Below are positions 27,058 to 35,976 of a stretch of DNA of 64,000 nucleotides, piece by piece (within the stretch, counting starts at the first letter, position 1; every line of letters begins with the position of its first letter). Under the pieces are notes generated by a model. It ran no database searches and was not told where the DNA came from. It worked only from the letters and a program-made list of their open reading frames with translations. This DNA comes from PSRI01 sp041484195 (GTDB lineage: Bacteria > Bacteroidota > Bacteroidia > Chitinophagales > Chitinophagaceae). The translations under genes were made by a program, and so were the position numbers. Location of the stretch: NCBI GenBank assembly GCA_041484195.1, contig JBGPHC010000023.1, positions 1 through 64,000 on the forward strand, read 5' to 3'.

Positions 27058-28989
27058 ATGGCTTACAGGAATCAGCAGGAATTCATTGAGGCTTTGGAAA
27101 AAGCAGGCGAACTTGTCAGAATCAGGAATTTTGTCGACCCCAGACTCGAAATGGCAGAAATCACAGACAGGGTAAGCAAAAGTGGAAATGGCGGCAAGGC
27201 CCTGCTTTTTGAAAATACAGGATATGATTTCCCGGTGCTCATGAACGCCTATGGCAGTGAAAAAAGAATGTGTATGGCCCTGGGCGTTCAAAACCTCAAT
27301 GATATCGCCGCAGATATTGAATCACTTTTCAAAATGCTAACCAAACCTAAGGAAAGCATTCTGGACAAACTGAACATGCTGCCTAAACTGGGACAATTTG
27401 CTTCCTGGATGCCAAAAGTGAAACATTCCAGGGGCGAATGCCAGGAAATAGTGATGCTGGAGCCTGACCTTACGAAACTTCCCGTCATTACCTGCTGGCC
27501 CAAAGATGGCGGACCCTTCCTCACACTACCAATCATTCATACCAAGGACCCGAATACCGGGATCAGGAATGTGGGTATGTACCGAATGCAGGTATTTGGA
27601 CCAACATTGACCGCCATGCATTGGCATAAGCACAAGGTTTCCGCCAAACATTTCAACGAATATAAAAAACTAAATAAACGAATGCCCGTTGCGGTAGCCC
27701 TCGGTGGCGATCCGGTTTACGCTTATTCTGCAACAGCACCACTTCCTGAAAATGTTGATGAATACATGCTCGCCGGTTTCCTTCGAAAGAAAAAAGTGGA
27801 ATTGGTGAAATGCCTGACGCAGCCTGAACTTGAAGTGCCCTCCGATGCGGATTTTGTAATTGAAGGTTTCGTGGATCCGGGCGAAGAATTGATATGGGAG
27901 GGACCTTTCGGCGATCATACCGGGTATTATTCATTGCCTGACTGGTACCCAAGATTTCATGTTACCTGCATCTCCCATAAAAAAAATCCGGTTTACCCGG
28001 CGACGATCGTCGGAATTCCACCTCAGGAAGACGCCTGGCTCGGGAAGGCTACTGAAAGAATATTCCTGGCACCTATCAAAATGACTATGGTGCCTGAAAT
28101 CGTGGATATGGAAATGCCCGTCGAAGGGGTTTTTCATAACCTGGTAATAGCGAAGATCAAAAAAGAATATGCTGGTCAGGGCCAAAAAGTAATGTACGCT
28201 ATGTGGGGAGCTGGACAAATGATGTTCAATAAGATTCTTGTGTTGGCAGACGAATCGGCCGACATAAGAGATTATGAGGGACTCGCGAGACAAATTTTCA
28301 ATAACCTGAATGTGGCCACTGATATTTCGTTTAACCACGGCCCCATGGATGTTTTGGATCATAGCTGCAGCAAATTGGGACTCGGCGGAAAGATGTGTAT
28401 TGACGGAACAAAAAAATTCGAAGAGGAAATCGATGAAAGATTTATGCCCGGAATTCAGAAATCAAATCCCGTAATTGGAGAAAAAATAAAGGAGAATTTT
28501 CCTGAAGTGAAAACCGTGAATATCTCATTGTTGCAAAGGAATATTCCTTGCATCATACTCTCGGTACAAAAGAACAAGAAGGGCCATATCCGTTCCTTGC
28601 ATGAACAAATATGCTCTATGCAAAAAGAGATGGAAGCTATCAAAATTGTGCTCTATGTGGAGCATACAGTAGATCCAAATGATCTTCCTGTTGCCCTTTG
28701 GCGCTTCTGCAATAATCTGGATCCTAAACGCGACAGCACATTGGTGGATAGTCCATCTTCTTTCGGGAAGGATAAAAGATTTGCATGCCTGGGTTTAGAT
28801 GGAACCCGAAAAACAAAAGAGCTGGATGATTTTGACCGTGACTGGCCGAATATTATCGTTGCGGATGAGCGCACCATTGCAGCAATTGATAATAAATGGG
28901 AACTCCTTGGACTAGGTCCCCTGATTCCTTCTCCTTCACTCAAATTCAGGGATCAGTTATATGGGGAAGAAGCAGTTGGGAAACAATGA
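27058..28989 (+). CDS. ubiD: UbiD-family decarboxylase (menaquinone pathway type)
   Basis: A 643-residue cytoplasmic enzyme of the UbiD family, which decarboxylates aromatic acids with prenylated FMN. The family's core motif is present as WEGPFGDHTGYYSLPD, and the metal/cofactor region includes GIRNVGMYRMQ. Bacteroidota members of this length are usually assigned to menaquinone biosynthesis decarboxylation, and that is the most likely role; other aromatic substrates cannot be excluded. It seems monocistronic. A hairpin follows at 29131-29148. Confidence 0.85.
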   Translation: MAYRNQQEFIEALEKAGELVRIRNFVDPRLEMAEITDRVSKSGNGGKALLFENTGYDFPVLMNAYGSEKRMCMALGVQNLNDIAADIESLFKMLTKPKESILDKLNMLPKLGQFASWMPKVKHSRGECQEIVMLEPDLTKLPVITCWPKDGGPFLTLPIIHTKDPNTGIRNVGMYRMQVFGPTLTAMHWHKHKVSAKHFNEYKKLNKRMPVAVALGGDPVYAYSATAPLPENVDEYMLAGFLRKKKVELVKCLTQPELEVPSDADFVIEGFVDPGEELIWEGPFGDHTGYYSLPDWYPRFHVTCISHKKNPVYPATIVGIPPQEDAWLGKATERIFLAPIKMTMVPEIVDMEMPVEGVFHNLVIAKIKKEYAGQGQKVMYAMWGAGQMMFNKILVLADESADIRDYEGLARQIFNNLNVATDISFNHGPMDVLDHSCSKLGLGGKMCIDGTKKFEEEIDERFMPGIQKSNPVIGEKIKENFPEVKTVNISLLQRNIPCIILSVQKNKKGHIRSLHEQICSMQKEMEAIKIVLYVEHTVDPNDLPVALWRFCNNLDPKRDSTLVDSPSSFGKDKRFACLGLDGTRKTKELDDFDRDWPNIIVADERTIAAIDNKWELLGLGPLIPSPSLKFRDQLYGEEAVGKQ

Positions 28990-29130
28990 AAAGAGTCATT
29001 TCAGGCCAGGTTTATATGATAAGGAATTGAGCCATAAGGGTCTGCAAATTTGAGTCCCTCCTGACCCTAAATCCCATCTCTAATTAAAGTATTAAATTAT
29101 TGATACTTAGCCTGTAGGAAAAAAATAAGA

Positions 29131-29153
29131 GGCTCATAGACATGAGCCCCCTT
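29131..29153 (+). terminator. Possible terminator hairpin
   Basis: A perfect 7-bp stem GGCTCAT (29131-29137) / ATGAGCC (29142-29148) with loop AGAC is followed by CCCTTTAG, a weak T-tract. It lies 141 bp after the UbiD-family stop and could also serve ndk on the other strand. Confidence 0.5.
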
Positions 29154-29266
29154 TAGTTTCAACCCTAAACCCTTGAGAAAGATATTTGTAATGCTTCTAA
29201 GATTATGCCAAAAAGAGTTTATGTGGAAAAAACAGATTGTTTTTCCATTTTTTTAAGTAGTTACCC

Positions 29267-29683
29267 CTAGAATCTCTCAAGGTTACTGAAGAAAAAGTCT
29301 GATTCAATCTTCGCATTTTCATCACTATCGCTGCCATGAATGGCATTGTTCCCAACACTTTCCGCATATAGTTTGCGAATGGTTCCGGCATCGGCCTTTT
29401 TGGGGTCTGTAGTGCCAATCAGTTTTCGGAAATCCTCTACAGCGTTGTCTTTCTCCAAAATAGCTGCAACAATTGGGCCACTGCTCATGAATTCCACCAA
29501 TTCGCCATAAAATGGCCTTTCCCTATGAACCTGGTAAAATTCCCCCGCTTTATCCTTTGATAAGAAAGTTAATTTCATCGCAGCGATACGGAACCCCGCA
29601 GTAATAATCTTATCAAGTATGGCTCCGGTAAAACCATTTCTGAATGCATCCGGCTTAATGATCGTGAATGTTCTGTTTGTCAT
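29267..29683 (-). CDS. ndk: Nucleoside diphosphate kinase
   Basis: A 138-residue enzyme that transfers gamma-phosphate among nucleoside triphosphates. It begins MTNRTFTIIKPDA and has the active-site histidine in NAIHGSDSDENA, plus the family's RERPFYGELVEFM segment. A longer frame opens at 29803, but a promoter (29706-29737) lies inside that extension and a purine-rich site (AAAGGGAAAT) precedes the ATG at 29683, which settles the start. It is divergent from nrnA. Confidence 0.96.
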   Translation of the reverse strand: MTNRTFTIIKPDAFRNGFTGAILDKIITAGFRIAAMKLTFLSKDKAGEFYQVHRERPFYGELVEFMSSGPIVAAILEKDNAVEDFRKLIGTTDPKKADAGTIRKLYAESVGNNAIHGSDSDENAKIESDFFFSNLERF

Positions 29684-29705
29684 ATTTCCCTTTCTTTTTG
29701 GGAGG

Positions 29706-29737
29706 CAAAGGTATATTGAATCACTACCAATTTCAAA
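29706..29737 (-). promoter_or_regulatory. Bacteroidota promoter of ndk
   Basis: On the minus strand, TTTG (29734-29737) is followed after 20 nt by TACCTTTG (29706-29713), an excellent match to -33 TTTG / -7 TAnnTTTG. The -7 box lies 22 bp before the ndk ATG. Confidence 0.75.
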
Positions 29738-29850
29738 ATTTGCGAACTTTTGATATTCGGTTATTTCAAATAATGAAAATGACCTCTTCAGGGTTTCAGG
29801 CACGCCCCGTTCCCTGACGCCAACAGACCCCGGCGAAGGGTTAAAAAAAA

Positions 29851-29882
29851 TTTGACCGTATAGATATTATAATTGATTTTTG
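29851..29882 (+). promoter_or_regulatory. Candidate promoter of nrnA
   Basis: TTTG (29851-29854) is followed after 20 nt by GATTTTTG (29875-29882), one base off the TAnnTTTG consensus. It lies 10 bp before the nrnA ATG, which implies a very short leader. Confidence 0.5.
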
Positions 29883-29892
29883 CGCCTCTATT

Positions 29893-30900
29893 ATGAAACC
29901 TATTCAGGAGATTTTCCCATTACTTGGTGACCCGCGAAAAGTAGTTGTTACCATGCATCAAAAACCTGATCCGGATGCGATGGGATCTTCCCTGGGACTT
30001 GCCAATTTTCTAAAACAGTTGGGACACCAGGTAAATGTGATTTCTCCTACCAATTGGGCCGAATTCCTGAATTGGATGCCTGGATGCAAAAAAGTGCTGG
30101 ATTATGAGCTGACCCGCGAAAAATCGAACGCCATCCTGGATGCGGCAAATTGGGTATTTTGCCTGGATTTCAACTCGCTCGATCGCACCAGGAATCTTGC
30201 GCCTAAATTGAGAAGCCTGAAATGCGAGAGAATCCTGATTGATCACCATGAGCAGCCGGAGACCGAATCTTTCGCTTACGGTATCAGCCTGGTTTCAAAA
30301 AGTTCGACAGCCGAAATGGTATATGATTTCATCATTGATTCGGGCAATAATGACAAGATCAATGAAGACATTGCGGAATGTTTGTATGCGGGCATCATAG
30401 GTGATACGGGTTCATTCCGTTTCCCGGCTACTTCCGCGGGAGTTCACAAAATGGTATCCGACCTCAAGTCGCGGGGCCTGAAACATACAAAGGTGCATGA
30501 AGAAATTTATGATAATTATCTTGAGAATAGGCTTCGTTTCATAGGTCATGTATTGCTGCACAGGATGGAAATATTCTATCAATACAATACGGCCCTGATT
30601 GCTATTCCCAAATCGGATCTTCTCAGGTTCGATATCAAAACCGGCGATTCAGAAGGCCTCGTGAATTATCCCCTCTCGATCAAAGGAATTAAGATGGTGG
30701 GTCTGGTCATAGACCGCGATGAAGAAAGGAAATGGTCATTCCGCAGTAAGGGAAATGTGGATGTGAATACATTTGCGAGAAAGTATTTTGAAGGTGGAGG
30801 TCATTTCAATGCCGCGGGGGGCCGCAGTTCAGATTCTCTGGAAAAAACAGTGCAGGTATTTAAACAGGCTTTAAAAGAAAACGCATCACAATTACAATAA
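29893..30900 (+). CDS. nrnA: DHH-family phosphoesterase (oligoribonuclease/pAp phosphatase type)
   Basis: A 335-residue cytoplasmic enzyme. The DHH domain shows HQKPDPDAMGSSLG (metal-binding Asp residues), FCLDFN and IDHHEQPE. The C-terminal DHHA1 domain shows GGGHFNAAGG. NrnA-type enzymes degrade short RNA oligonucleotides and dephosphorylate 3'-phosphoadenosine 5'-phosphate. It is followed after 9 bp by an FKBP lipoprotein gene, so the two are probably co-transcribed and end at the terminator near 31913. Confidence 0.92.
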   Translation: MKPIQEIFPLLGDPRKVVVTMHQKPDPDAMGSSLGLANFLKQLGHQVNVISPTNWAEFLNWMPGCKKVLDYELTREKSNAILDAANWVFCLDFNSLDRTRNLAPKLRSLKCERILIDHHEQPETESFAYGISLVSKSSTAEMVYDFIIDSGNNDKINEDIAECLYAGIIGDTGSFRFPATSAGVHKMVSDLKSRGLKHTKVHEEIYDNYLENRLRFIGHVLLHRMEIFYQYNTALIAIPKSDLLRFDIKTGDSEGLVNYPLSIKGIKMVGLVIDRDEERKWSFRSKGNVDVNTFARKYFEGGGHFNAAGGRSSDSLEKTVQVFKQALKENASQLQ

Positions 30901-30909
30901 TAAATTCAT

Positions 30910-31884
30910 ATGAAAAAAATCATGTTTGGCTTGGTGGCGCTAATTCTGGCTGCCGGTTTCAATTCCTGCGATCAGAGCGGTTATAAAAAGCTAAATGGAG
31001 GCATGGAATATAAGATTATTGGCAACGGAAAAGGTACTAAAATTGCCTATGGTGAAGTAATGAAATATCATATAGTACAGAAATACAAAGATTCTGTGTT
31101 GAAAGATTCCAGGAATCAACCTCCTTCATACCAGCCTGTGGACAGTACGCAATTGCCTAAAGAATATTTTCAAATATTCCAGCAGGTAAGATCGGGTGAC
31201 AGCATCGTGATTCGGGTTCCTGTTGACAGCGTATTCAAAGGAGCCATGGGAAGCATGCCTCCACAATTCAAAAAAGGAGAATTTTTCTTCACACTGGTTA
31301 ATGTTTTAGGCGTATTGAAAGCAGATCAGGCACAAGCCGATTTTAATCAGGAAGTGAAAAAATTCCAGGAACAGGATTCCATCCGCTCAGTGGCGCAGGC
31401 CGTAATTGATGATCAGATTCTTAAAGACTATATCGCCAAGAATAATATTAATGCGGTCAAGACTCCAAGAGGAGCTTATGTTGAAATTCAGATGCAGGGT
31501 AGCGGCGCCCTCGCTAAGGATGGTCAGATGCTTACCATCAATTATACCGGCAGATTCCTGGATGGTAAGGCTTTTGACAGCAATGTTGATACCATATTCA
31601 GACATGCCAAGCCTTATGAACTGATCCTGGGATCTACTCCGTTGATAAAAGGTTGGGATGATGGATTAAAAATGTTCAATAAAGGAAGCAAAGGAAGAAT
31701 CTTTGTCCCTTCAGTCCTGGCCTATGGTTCCCAGGGTGACCAAAGAGGTGTCATTAAACCAAATGATAACCTGGTCTTCGATATTGATCTGGTGGACCTC
31801 AAAGAGGTGCCGCAGCAGACCCCGGAATCATCCCTTCCTCCGAAAGATTCTATTCACCAAAAGAATCAGGCGCAAAGAAAATAA
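30910..31884 (+). CDS. FKBP-type peptidyl-prolyl isomerase, lipoprotein
   Basis: A 324-residue lipoprotein: hydrophobic signal with Cys20 in the lipobox (FNSCDQ). The C-terminal ~110 residues are a canonical FKBP domain (LTINYTGRFLDGKAFDSN; GWDDGLKMFNKGSKGRIFVPS; AYGSQG). The N-terminal ~120 residues resemble a second, degenerate FKBP-like domain (IAYGEVMKYHIVQKYKDSVLKDS ends in a similar strand order), followed by a helical linker rich in Gln and Asp. It should assist folding of exported proteins in the periplasm. Confidence 0.88.
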   Translation: MKKIMFGLVALILAAGFNSCDQSGYKKLNGGMEYKIIGNGKGTKIAYGEVMKYHIVQKYKDSVLKDSRNQPPSYQPVDSTQLPKEYFQIFQQVRSGDSIVIRVPVDSVFKGAMGSMPPQFKKGEFFFTLVNVLGVLKADQAQADFNQEVKKFQEQDSIRSVAQAVIDDQILKDYIAKNNINAVKTPRGAYVEIQMQGSGALAKDGQMLTINYTGRFLDGKAFDSNVDTIFRHAKPYELILGSTPLIKGWDDGLKMFNKGSKGRIFVPSVLAYGSQGDQRGVIKPNDNLVFDIDLVDLKEVPQQTPESSLPPKDSIHQKNQAQRK

Positions 31885-31912
31885 ATTCCTGACAAATATT
31901 CGATCTAACCCG

Positions 31913-31936
31913 CCCCGCAACCAGCGGGGCTTTTTC
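31913..31936 (+). terminator. Terminator between FKBP lipoprotein and folP
   Basis: A 6-bp GC stem CCCCGC (31913-31918) / GCGGGG (31924-31929) is followed by CTTTTTC. It ends the nrnA-FKBP transcript; folP converges on it. Confidence 0.85.
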
Positions 31937-31963
31937 TTTGGCAGAGTTCAGATAATTCTTCAG

Positions 31964-32797
31964 TTATCCTGCATCCATGTAAAACTGGTATAGAATTACG
32001 GCTTCCCTGGCTTCTTTCACATCATGAACCCTTAGGATATTGGCGCCATTCATGAGCGCGATAGTATGAAGAACCGTACTACCATTCAAGGCTTCATCTG
32101 CTGAAATGCCCAGAGTTTTATAAATAGTTGACTTCCGCGATAATCCAACCATTATAGGCTTATCCAGAATCCTGAATACGGAAAGTTCACGGAGCAAAGT
32201 GAAATTATGCCTGATGTTTTTTCCAAATCCAAATCCAGGATCAACGATGATATCTTTGATCCCTGCTTCCACGCAGGCCGTGACTTTTCCAACAAGAAAA
32301 TCCAAAACCTCTGCCGTCACGTTTTCATAGTGAGGATTTTCCTGCATCCGCGCGGGCTCCCCCTTCATGTGCATGCAGATATAGGGAATATTCATGGCAG
32401 CTACAGTCAGCATCATTTCAGGATCGAAATTCCCAGCGCTGATATCATTTACCATGAGTGCACCCACAGCGCCTGCTTCCCTGGCAACGGATGCGTGAAA
32501 AGTATCAATTGAAATAACTGTGCCCGGAAATGATTTCAAAATTGCCTCGATTGCGGGTATGGCTCTTCGTAATTCCTCATCTGGTTTGATTTGTTCACTC
32601 CCCGGCCTTGTGCTCTGACCGCCTATATCCAGAATATCCGCGCCTTCTTTTATCATTTGTTCAGCCTTGCACAATACGGCATCCACACTATCCACCCTGC
32701 TGGCTTCATAAAATGAATCGGGCGTAATATTGATGATTCCCATCACCAATGGTTTATCCACAACAATTAACCGGCCATTGCAGTTTAGCGTGTACAT
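31964..32797 (-). CDS. folP: Dihydropteroate synthase
   Basis: A 277-residue TIM-barrel enzyme that joins pterin diphosphate and p-aminobenzoate in folate synthesis. Both family signatures are present: GIINITPDSFYEASR with the phosphate-binding Asn near residue 22, and DIGGQSTRPGSEQI near residue 57. The later GFGFGK and GLSRKS motifs are also conserved. It is apparently monocistronic and convergent with the nrnA-FKBP operon. Confidence 0.95.
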   Translation of the reverse strand: MYTLNCNGRLIVVDKPLVMGIINITPDSFYEASRVDSVDAVLCKAEQMIKEGADILDIGGQSTRPGSEQIKPDEELRRAIPAIEAILKSFPGTVISIDTFHASVAREAGAVGALMVNDISAGNFDPEMMLTVAAMNIPYICMHMKGEPARMQENPHYENVTAEVLDFLVGKVTACVEAGIKDIIVDPGFGFGKNIRHNFTLLRELSVFRILDKPIMVGLSRKSTIYKTLGISADEALNGSTVLHTIALMNGANILRVHDVKEAREAVILYQFYMDAG

Positions 32798-32889
32798 TCG
32801 GGCCTTTGACTTATTTTTGAACGATTAAGATAAGAAGAACTTGAGAAACGGAAATGGTAACATTGATGAATCGAAAAAATCACACTTTC

Positions 32890-32985
32890 TGACTACTGAC
32901 TAATAACTATTGACTAATGACCAATCCGCCTCCAGTAAACTTTCGGCGGACGCAGTGACTAATGACTACTTACTAATGACAACTA
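32890..32985 (+). repeat. GACTAATGAC short repeats split by a palindrome
   Basis: At least five near-copies of (T)GACTAATGAC/GACTACTGAC lie between 32890 and 32985. A hairpin sits between them: ATCCGCC (32923-32929) and GGCGGAC (32945-32951). The repeats run into the 5' end of the DUF1599 reading frame, which makes an ATG at 32910 unlikely to be the real start. Confidence 0.7.
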
Positions 32986-33530
32986 ATCAACAATACCACC
33001 GCGCCATCAATAAAGCCAGGGAAATTTTTTTGAAGAAGACAAAAGATTATGGAACTTCCTGGAGAGTGCTGCGGCCCATTGCCGTTGTGGACCAGATCTT
33101 CATCAAGGCAAAACGCATTCGAACTATCCAGGAAAACAAATCGCAGAAAGTCGCCGACGATATTCCATCAGAATTCATGGGAATCCTGAATTACGCGGTA
33201 ATCGGACTGATTCAACTGGAACTACATTCAGAAGAGGTGGAGGAAATTCCCGTTGACAGAGTAGAACAACTCTATGACAAGATGATCTCAAGGGCCAGTG
33301 AACTGATGAAGGCAAAAAATCACGATTATGGAGAGGCCTGGCGCGAAATGAGTCAGGAGAGTTTTGTAGATCTCATTCTTTCTAAGGTATTACGCCTGCG
33401 CCAGATCATCGCGAATGAAGGCAAGACTCTGATCAGTGAAGGGATAGATGCCAATTATTACGACATCATCAACTATGCCGTTTTTGCCCTGATCCTGATT
33501 GGTGAAAATGAATCGGGCAAGAAGAATTAA
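32976..33530 (+). CDS. DUF1599 protein
   Basis: About 184 residues from the ATG at 32976 (MTTNQQYHRAINKAREIF); a longer frame from 32910 would translate the short-repeat region and is not favoured. The protein contains two related halves, each with a K-(T/N)-(K/H)-DYG-(T/E)-(S/A)-WR motif (residues ~22-31 and ~122-131) and helices around. This is DUF1599, a Bacteroidota/phage family with resemblance to nucleotide-modifying enzymes; its role is unknown. A BT_3928-like gene follows 151 bp later, a common neighbour in this phylum. Confidence 0.85.
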   Translation: MTTNQQYHRAINKAREIFLKKTKDYGTSWRVLRPIAVVDQIFIKAKRIRTIQENKSQKVADDIPSEFMGILNYAVIGLIQLELHSEEVEEIPVDRVEQLYDKMISRASELMKAKNHDYGEAWREMSQESFVDLILSKVLRLRQIIANEGKTLISEGIDANYYDIINYAVFALILIGENESGKKN

Positions 33531-33681
33531 CTGGCAAAGGGCCTGCTGCTTCATCGAAGCCGGTGCGCGATCAAAGGAGCGCCCGAATATAGGTCACCGG
33601 ATGGCAATGCATAATATCTGAATGAAGAAAAGAGCCTAGATTTTCATAAATCCTTACTAAAACGAAAACCCGCTTGCGAAT

Positions 33682-34905
33682 ATGAAATCGATTGTCAATA
33701 TTTCAAGGTTCCTGGTTGGAATACTATTCATTTTTTCAGGACTTGTAAAAGCCAATGATCCTCTCGGTTTGGCCTATAAAATGCAGGAATTCTTTGATAT
33801 TTGGGCCCAGGGTGGTTTCCTGCCGGGATTGATGCACAGGATGGACAATTTTGCACTGGCTTTTTCCGTGCTGGTCATCGCCTTTGAAATAATCGCCGGG
33901 GTCGCAGTACTGGTAGGCTGGCGCATGCGCATTTTCGGTTGGCTATTGCTGTTACTTATCCTGTTTTTCACCTTCCTCACAGGATACGCCTATCTTTCGG
34001 GGAAATTCAGGAGTTGCGGATGTTTTGGAGATTGTATTCCATTGTCTCCTTTCGGTTCCTTTATAAAAGACCTCATACTACTGGTACTCATATTGCTGAT
34101 TTTCGCAAACCGGAAAAAGATCAAACCCATTCTTTCCATATCCGTCAGTACCGGCATCATGATGGTATCTTTGATTTTCAGTTTTGTCTTTCAATGGTAT
34201 GTCTTGAAACATCTTCCCTTTGTAGATTGCCTTCCTTTCAAGGCGGGTAACGATATTCCTTCTAAAATGAAAATCCCTCCGGGCGCAATTCCCGATAGTA
34301 CTGTAATCAGTTTCGTTTACCGAAAGGATGGGAAAGAAATTGAATTTACCGCAGATCATTTCCCAGAAGATTTCGATGATTCCGTATATCATTTTGTGAA
34401 ACGTTACGACAAGCTGATCCGGAAGGGGAATGCGGAACCACCGATCAAGGATTTTAGCCTCAAGACCTCTGCGGGCATCGACACAACTCTCCCAATCCTG
34501 CAAAGTGCCGGCTATAAATTATTTCTATTTTTAAAAGATGCTGATGAAGCCGCCAGTGGATGGGAAGCCGAATGCAGGCTGATCCTGAAACAAGCCGAAA
34601 CAAAAAACATTCCGGCATTCCTGATCACGGCATCCGCACCCGACCGCATCAATTCCTTCCTGGAAGATGAAAAGCTTGGCTGGATAAGCGTTTTGAGTTG
34701 TGACCCCGTTCCCATAAAAACTGCCGCACGCGCCAATCCAACTCTGATCCTGTTGAAGCAGGGAGTGATCATTGGGAAATGGAGCCAGGCCGATTTTGAT
34801 AAAGCGTTTAAAACAATTTTGCAAATTGCAAATAACCCTGGAGAAAGCGCCGCAGCTTCTACCGGAAACCTTAGCAATGACAGCTTAAACAACAAAAATC
34901 CTTGA
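33682..34905 (+). CDS. BT_3928-like DoxX membrane protein with C-terminal thioredoxin-like part
   Basis: A 407-residue membrane protein. Residues 1-145 form a DoxX/MauE-type four-helix domain (RFLVGILFIFSGLVKANDPLG) with a CGCFGDC motif that could be redox-active. A fifth hydrophobic segment lies around 150-170. The C-terminal ~230 residues are periplasmic or cytosolic and end in a fold resembling thioredoxin-like SoxW/TlpA domains, without a clear CxxC. The stop TGA overlaps the TTG start of the permease gene by 3 of 4 bases (34902-34905), so translation of the two is probably coupled. Confidence 0.82.
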   Translation: MKSIVNISRFLVGILFIFSGLVKANDPLGLAYKMQEFFDIWAQGGFLPGLMHRMDNFALAFSVLVIAFEIIAGVAVLVGWRMRIFGWLLLLLILFFTFLTGYAYLSGKFRSCGCFGDCIPLSPFGSFIKDLILLVLILLIFANRKKIKPILSISVSTGIMMVSLIFSFVFQWYVLKHLPFVDCLPFKAGNDIPSKMKIPPGAIPDSTVISFVYRKDGKEIEFTADHFPEDFDDSVYHFVKRYDKLIRKGNAEPPIKDFSLKTSAGIDTTLPILQSAGYKLFLFLKDADEAASGWEAECRLILKQAETKNIPAFLITASAPDRINSFLEDEKLGWISVLSCDPVPIKTAARANPTLILLKQGVIIGKWSQADFDKAFKTILQIANNPGESAAASTGNLSNDSLNNKNP

Positions 34906-35951
34906 TTCGGTATATTACCAGGAAATCATTATATGGCCTGCTGGTGCTGGCTGGTGTGGTAATACTGGTTTTCTTTTTATTCCAGGGATTTGGCGACCCG
35001 GCAAGATTGGTTATGGGACAAACCGGAGACAGTACAACCATAAAGAATATTCGCAAGGAACTTTATCTGGACCAGCCACGGTGGAAACAGTTTCTATACT
35101 ATGTCCGCGATGTTTCACCCATCAGCATTCATACAGAAGCTGAAATTCGGGAAAAAAACCTGCAGGGTATCTTCATCGGCGGCCATTATAATATTGCAAT
35201 CAAAATTCCTTATTTGCGGCGTTCCTATCAAACCAAGCGGGACGTTTGGGATATATTGATGGAGGCATTGCCTGGAACTATTCTTCTCGCTGTGGCGGCG
35301 ATGATATTCGCCACCCTGGTTGGGATATCATTGGGCGTGTTGGCAGCGGTGAAAAAAGACTCCTTGATGGACAGTTCAGCCGTTTTTGCGAGTGTAATCG
35401 GAATTTCTGCTCCATCATTCTTCATGGGGATTTTGATTGCCTATTTTTTCGCAATCTACCTGGGACCCTTTTCGGGACTCAATCTCACAGGCAGTTATTA
35501 CGAATACGACGATGTTACCGGAGAAAAATACCTGGCACTCCGCAACCTGATACTGCCTGCACTCACATTGGGCATCCGTCCGCTCGCCATAATCACCCAG
35601 CTCACTCGCAGCGCCATGCTGGATGTGTTGAACCAGGATTATATTCGTACTGCTTATGCAAAAGGATTGAGCAAAGGCAAAGTGCTTTGGAAACATGCGC
35701 TGCCCAATGCATTGAATCCTGTGATCACGGCCATTACCGGCTGGTTTGCGGAATTGCTGGCGGGCGCTTTTTTCGTGGAATATATATTTGGATGGAAAGG
35801 TATTGGGAAACTCACAGTGGATGCTCTTGACAAACTTGATTTCCCCGTAGTAATGGGCAGTGTGCTGATAACCGCCACACTGTTTATCCTGGTCAATATC
35901 CTTTCCGATCTCCTGTATGGCCTGGTTGATCCCAGGATACGAGTGCGTTAA
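34902..35951 (+). CDS. ABC transporter permease, OppB/DppB type
   Basis: A 349-residue inner-membrane permease starting at TTG. It has an N-terminal helix, a periplasmic loop to about residue 110, then five helices of the binding-protein-dependent transport fold. The cytoplasmic coupling loop is visible (TRSAMLDVLNQDYIRTAYAKGLSKGKVLWKHALPNALNP). These proteins normally pair with an OppC permease and ATPases; none is adjacent here, since a convergent GH16 gene follows after 25 bp. The partner must be elsewhere or absent. Confidence 0.88.
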   Translation: MIRYITRKSLYGLLVLAGVVILVFFLFQGFGDPARLVMGQTGDSTTIKNIRKELYLDQPRWKQFLYYVRDVSPISIHTEAEIREKNLQGIFIGGHYNIAIKIPYLRRSYQTKRDVWDILMEALPGTILLAVAAMIFATLVGISLGVLAAVKKDSLMDSSAVFASVIGISAPSFFMGILIAYFFAIYLGPFSGLNLTGSYYEYDDVTGEKYLALRNLILPALTLGIRPLAIITQLTRSAMLDVLNQDYIRTAYAKGLSKGKVLWKHALPNALNPVITAITGWFAELLAGAFFVEYIFGWKGIGKLTVDALDKLDFPVVMGSVLITATLFILVNILSDLLYGLVDPRIRVR

Positions 35952-35976
35952 TAGCGATAATTATTCCTTATTGTTT

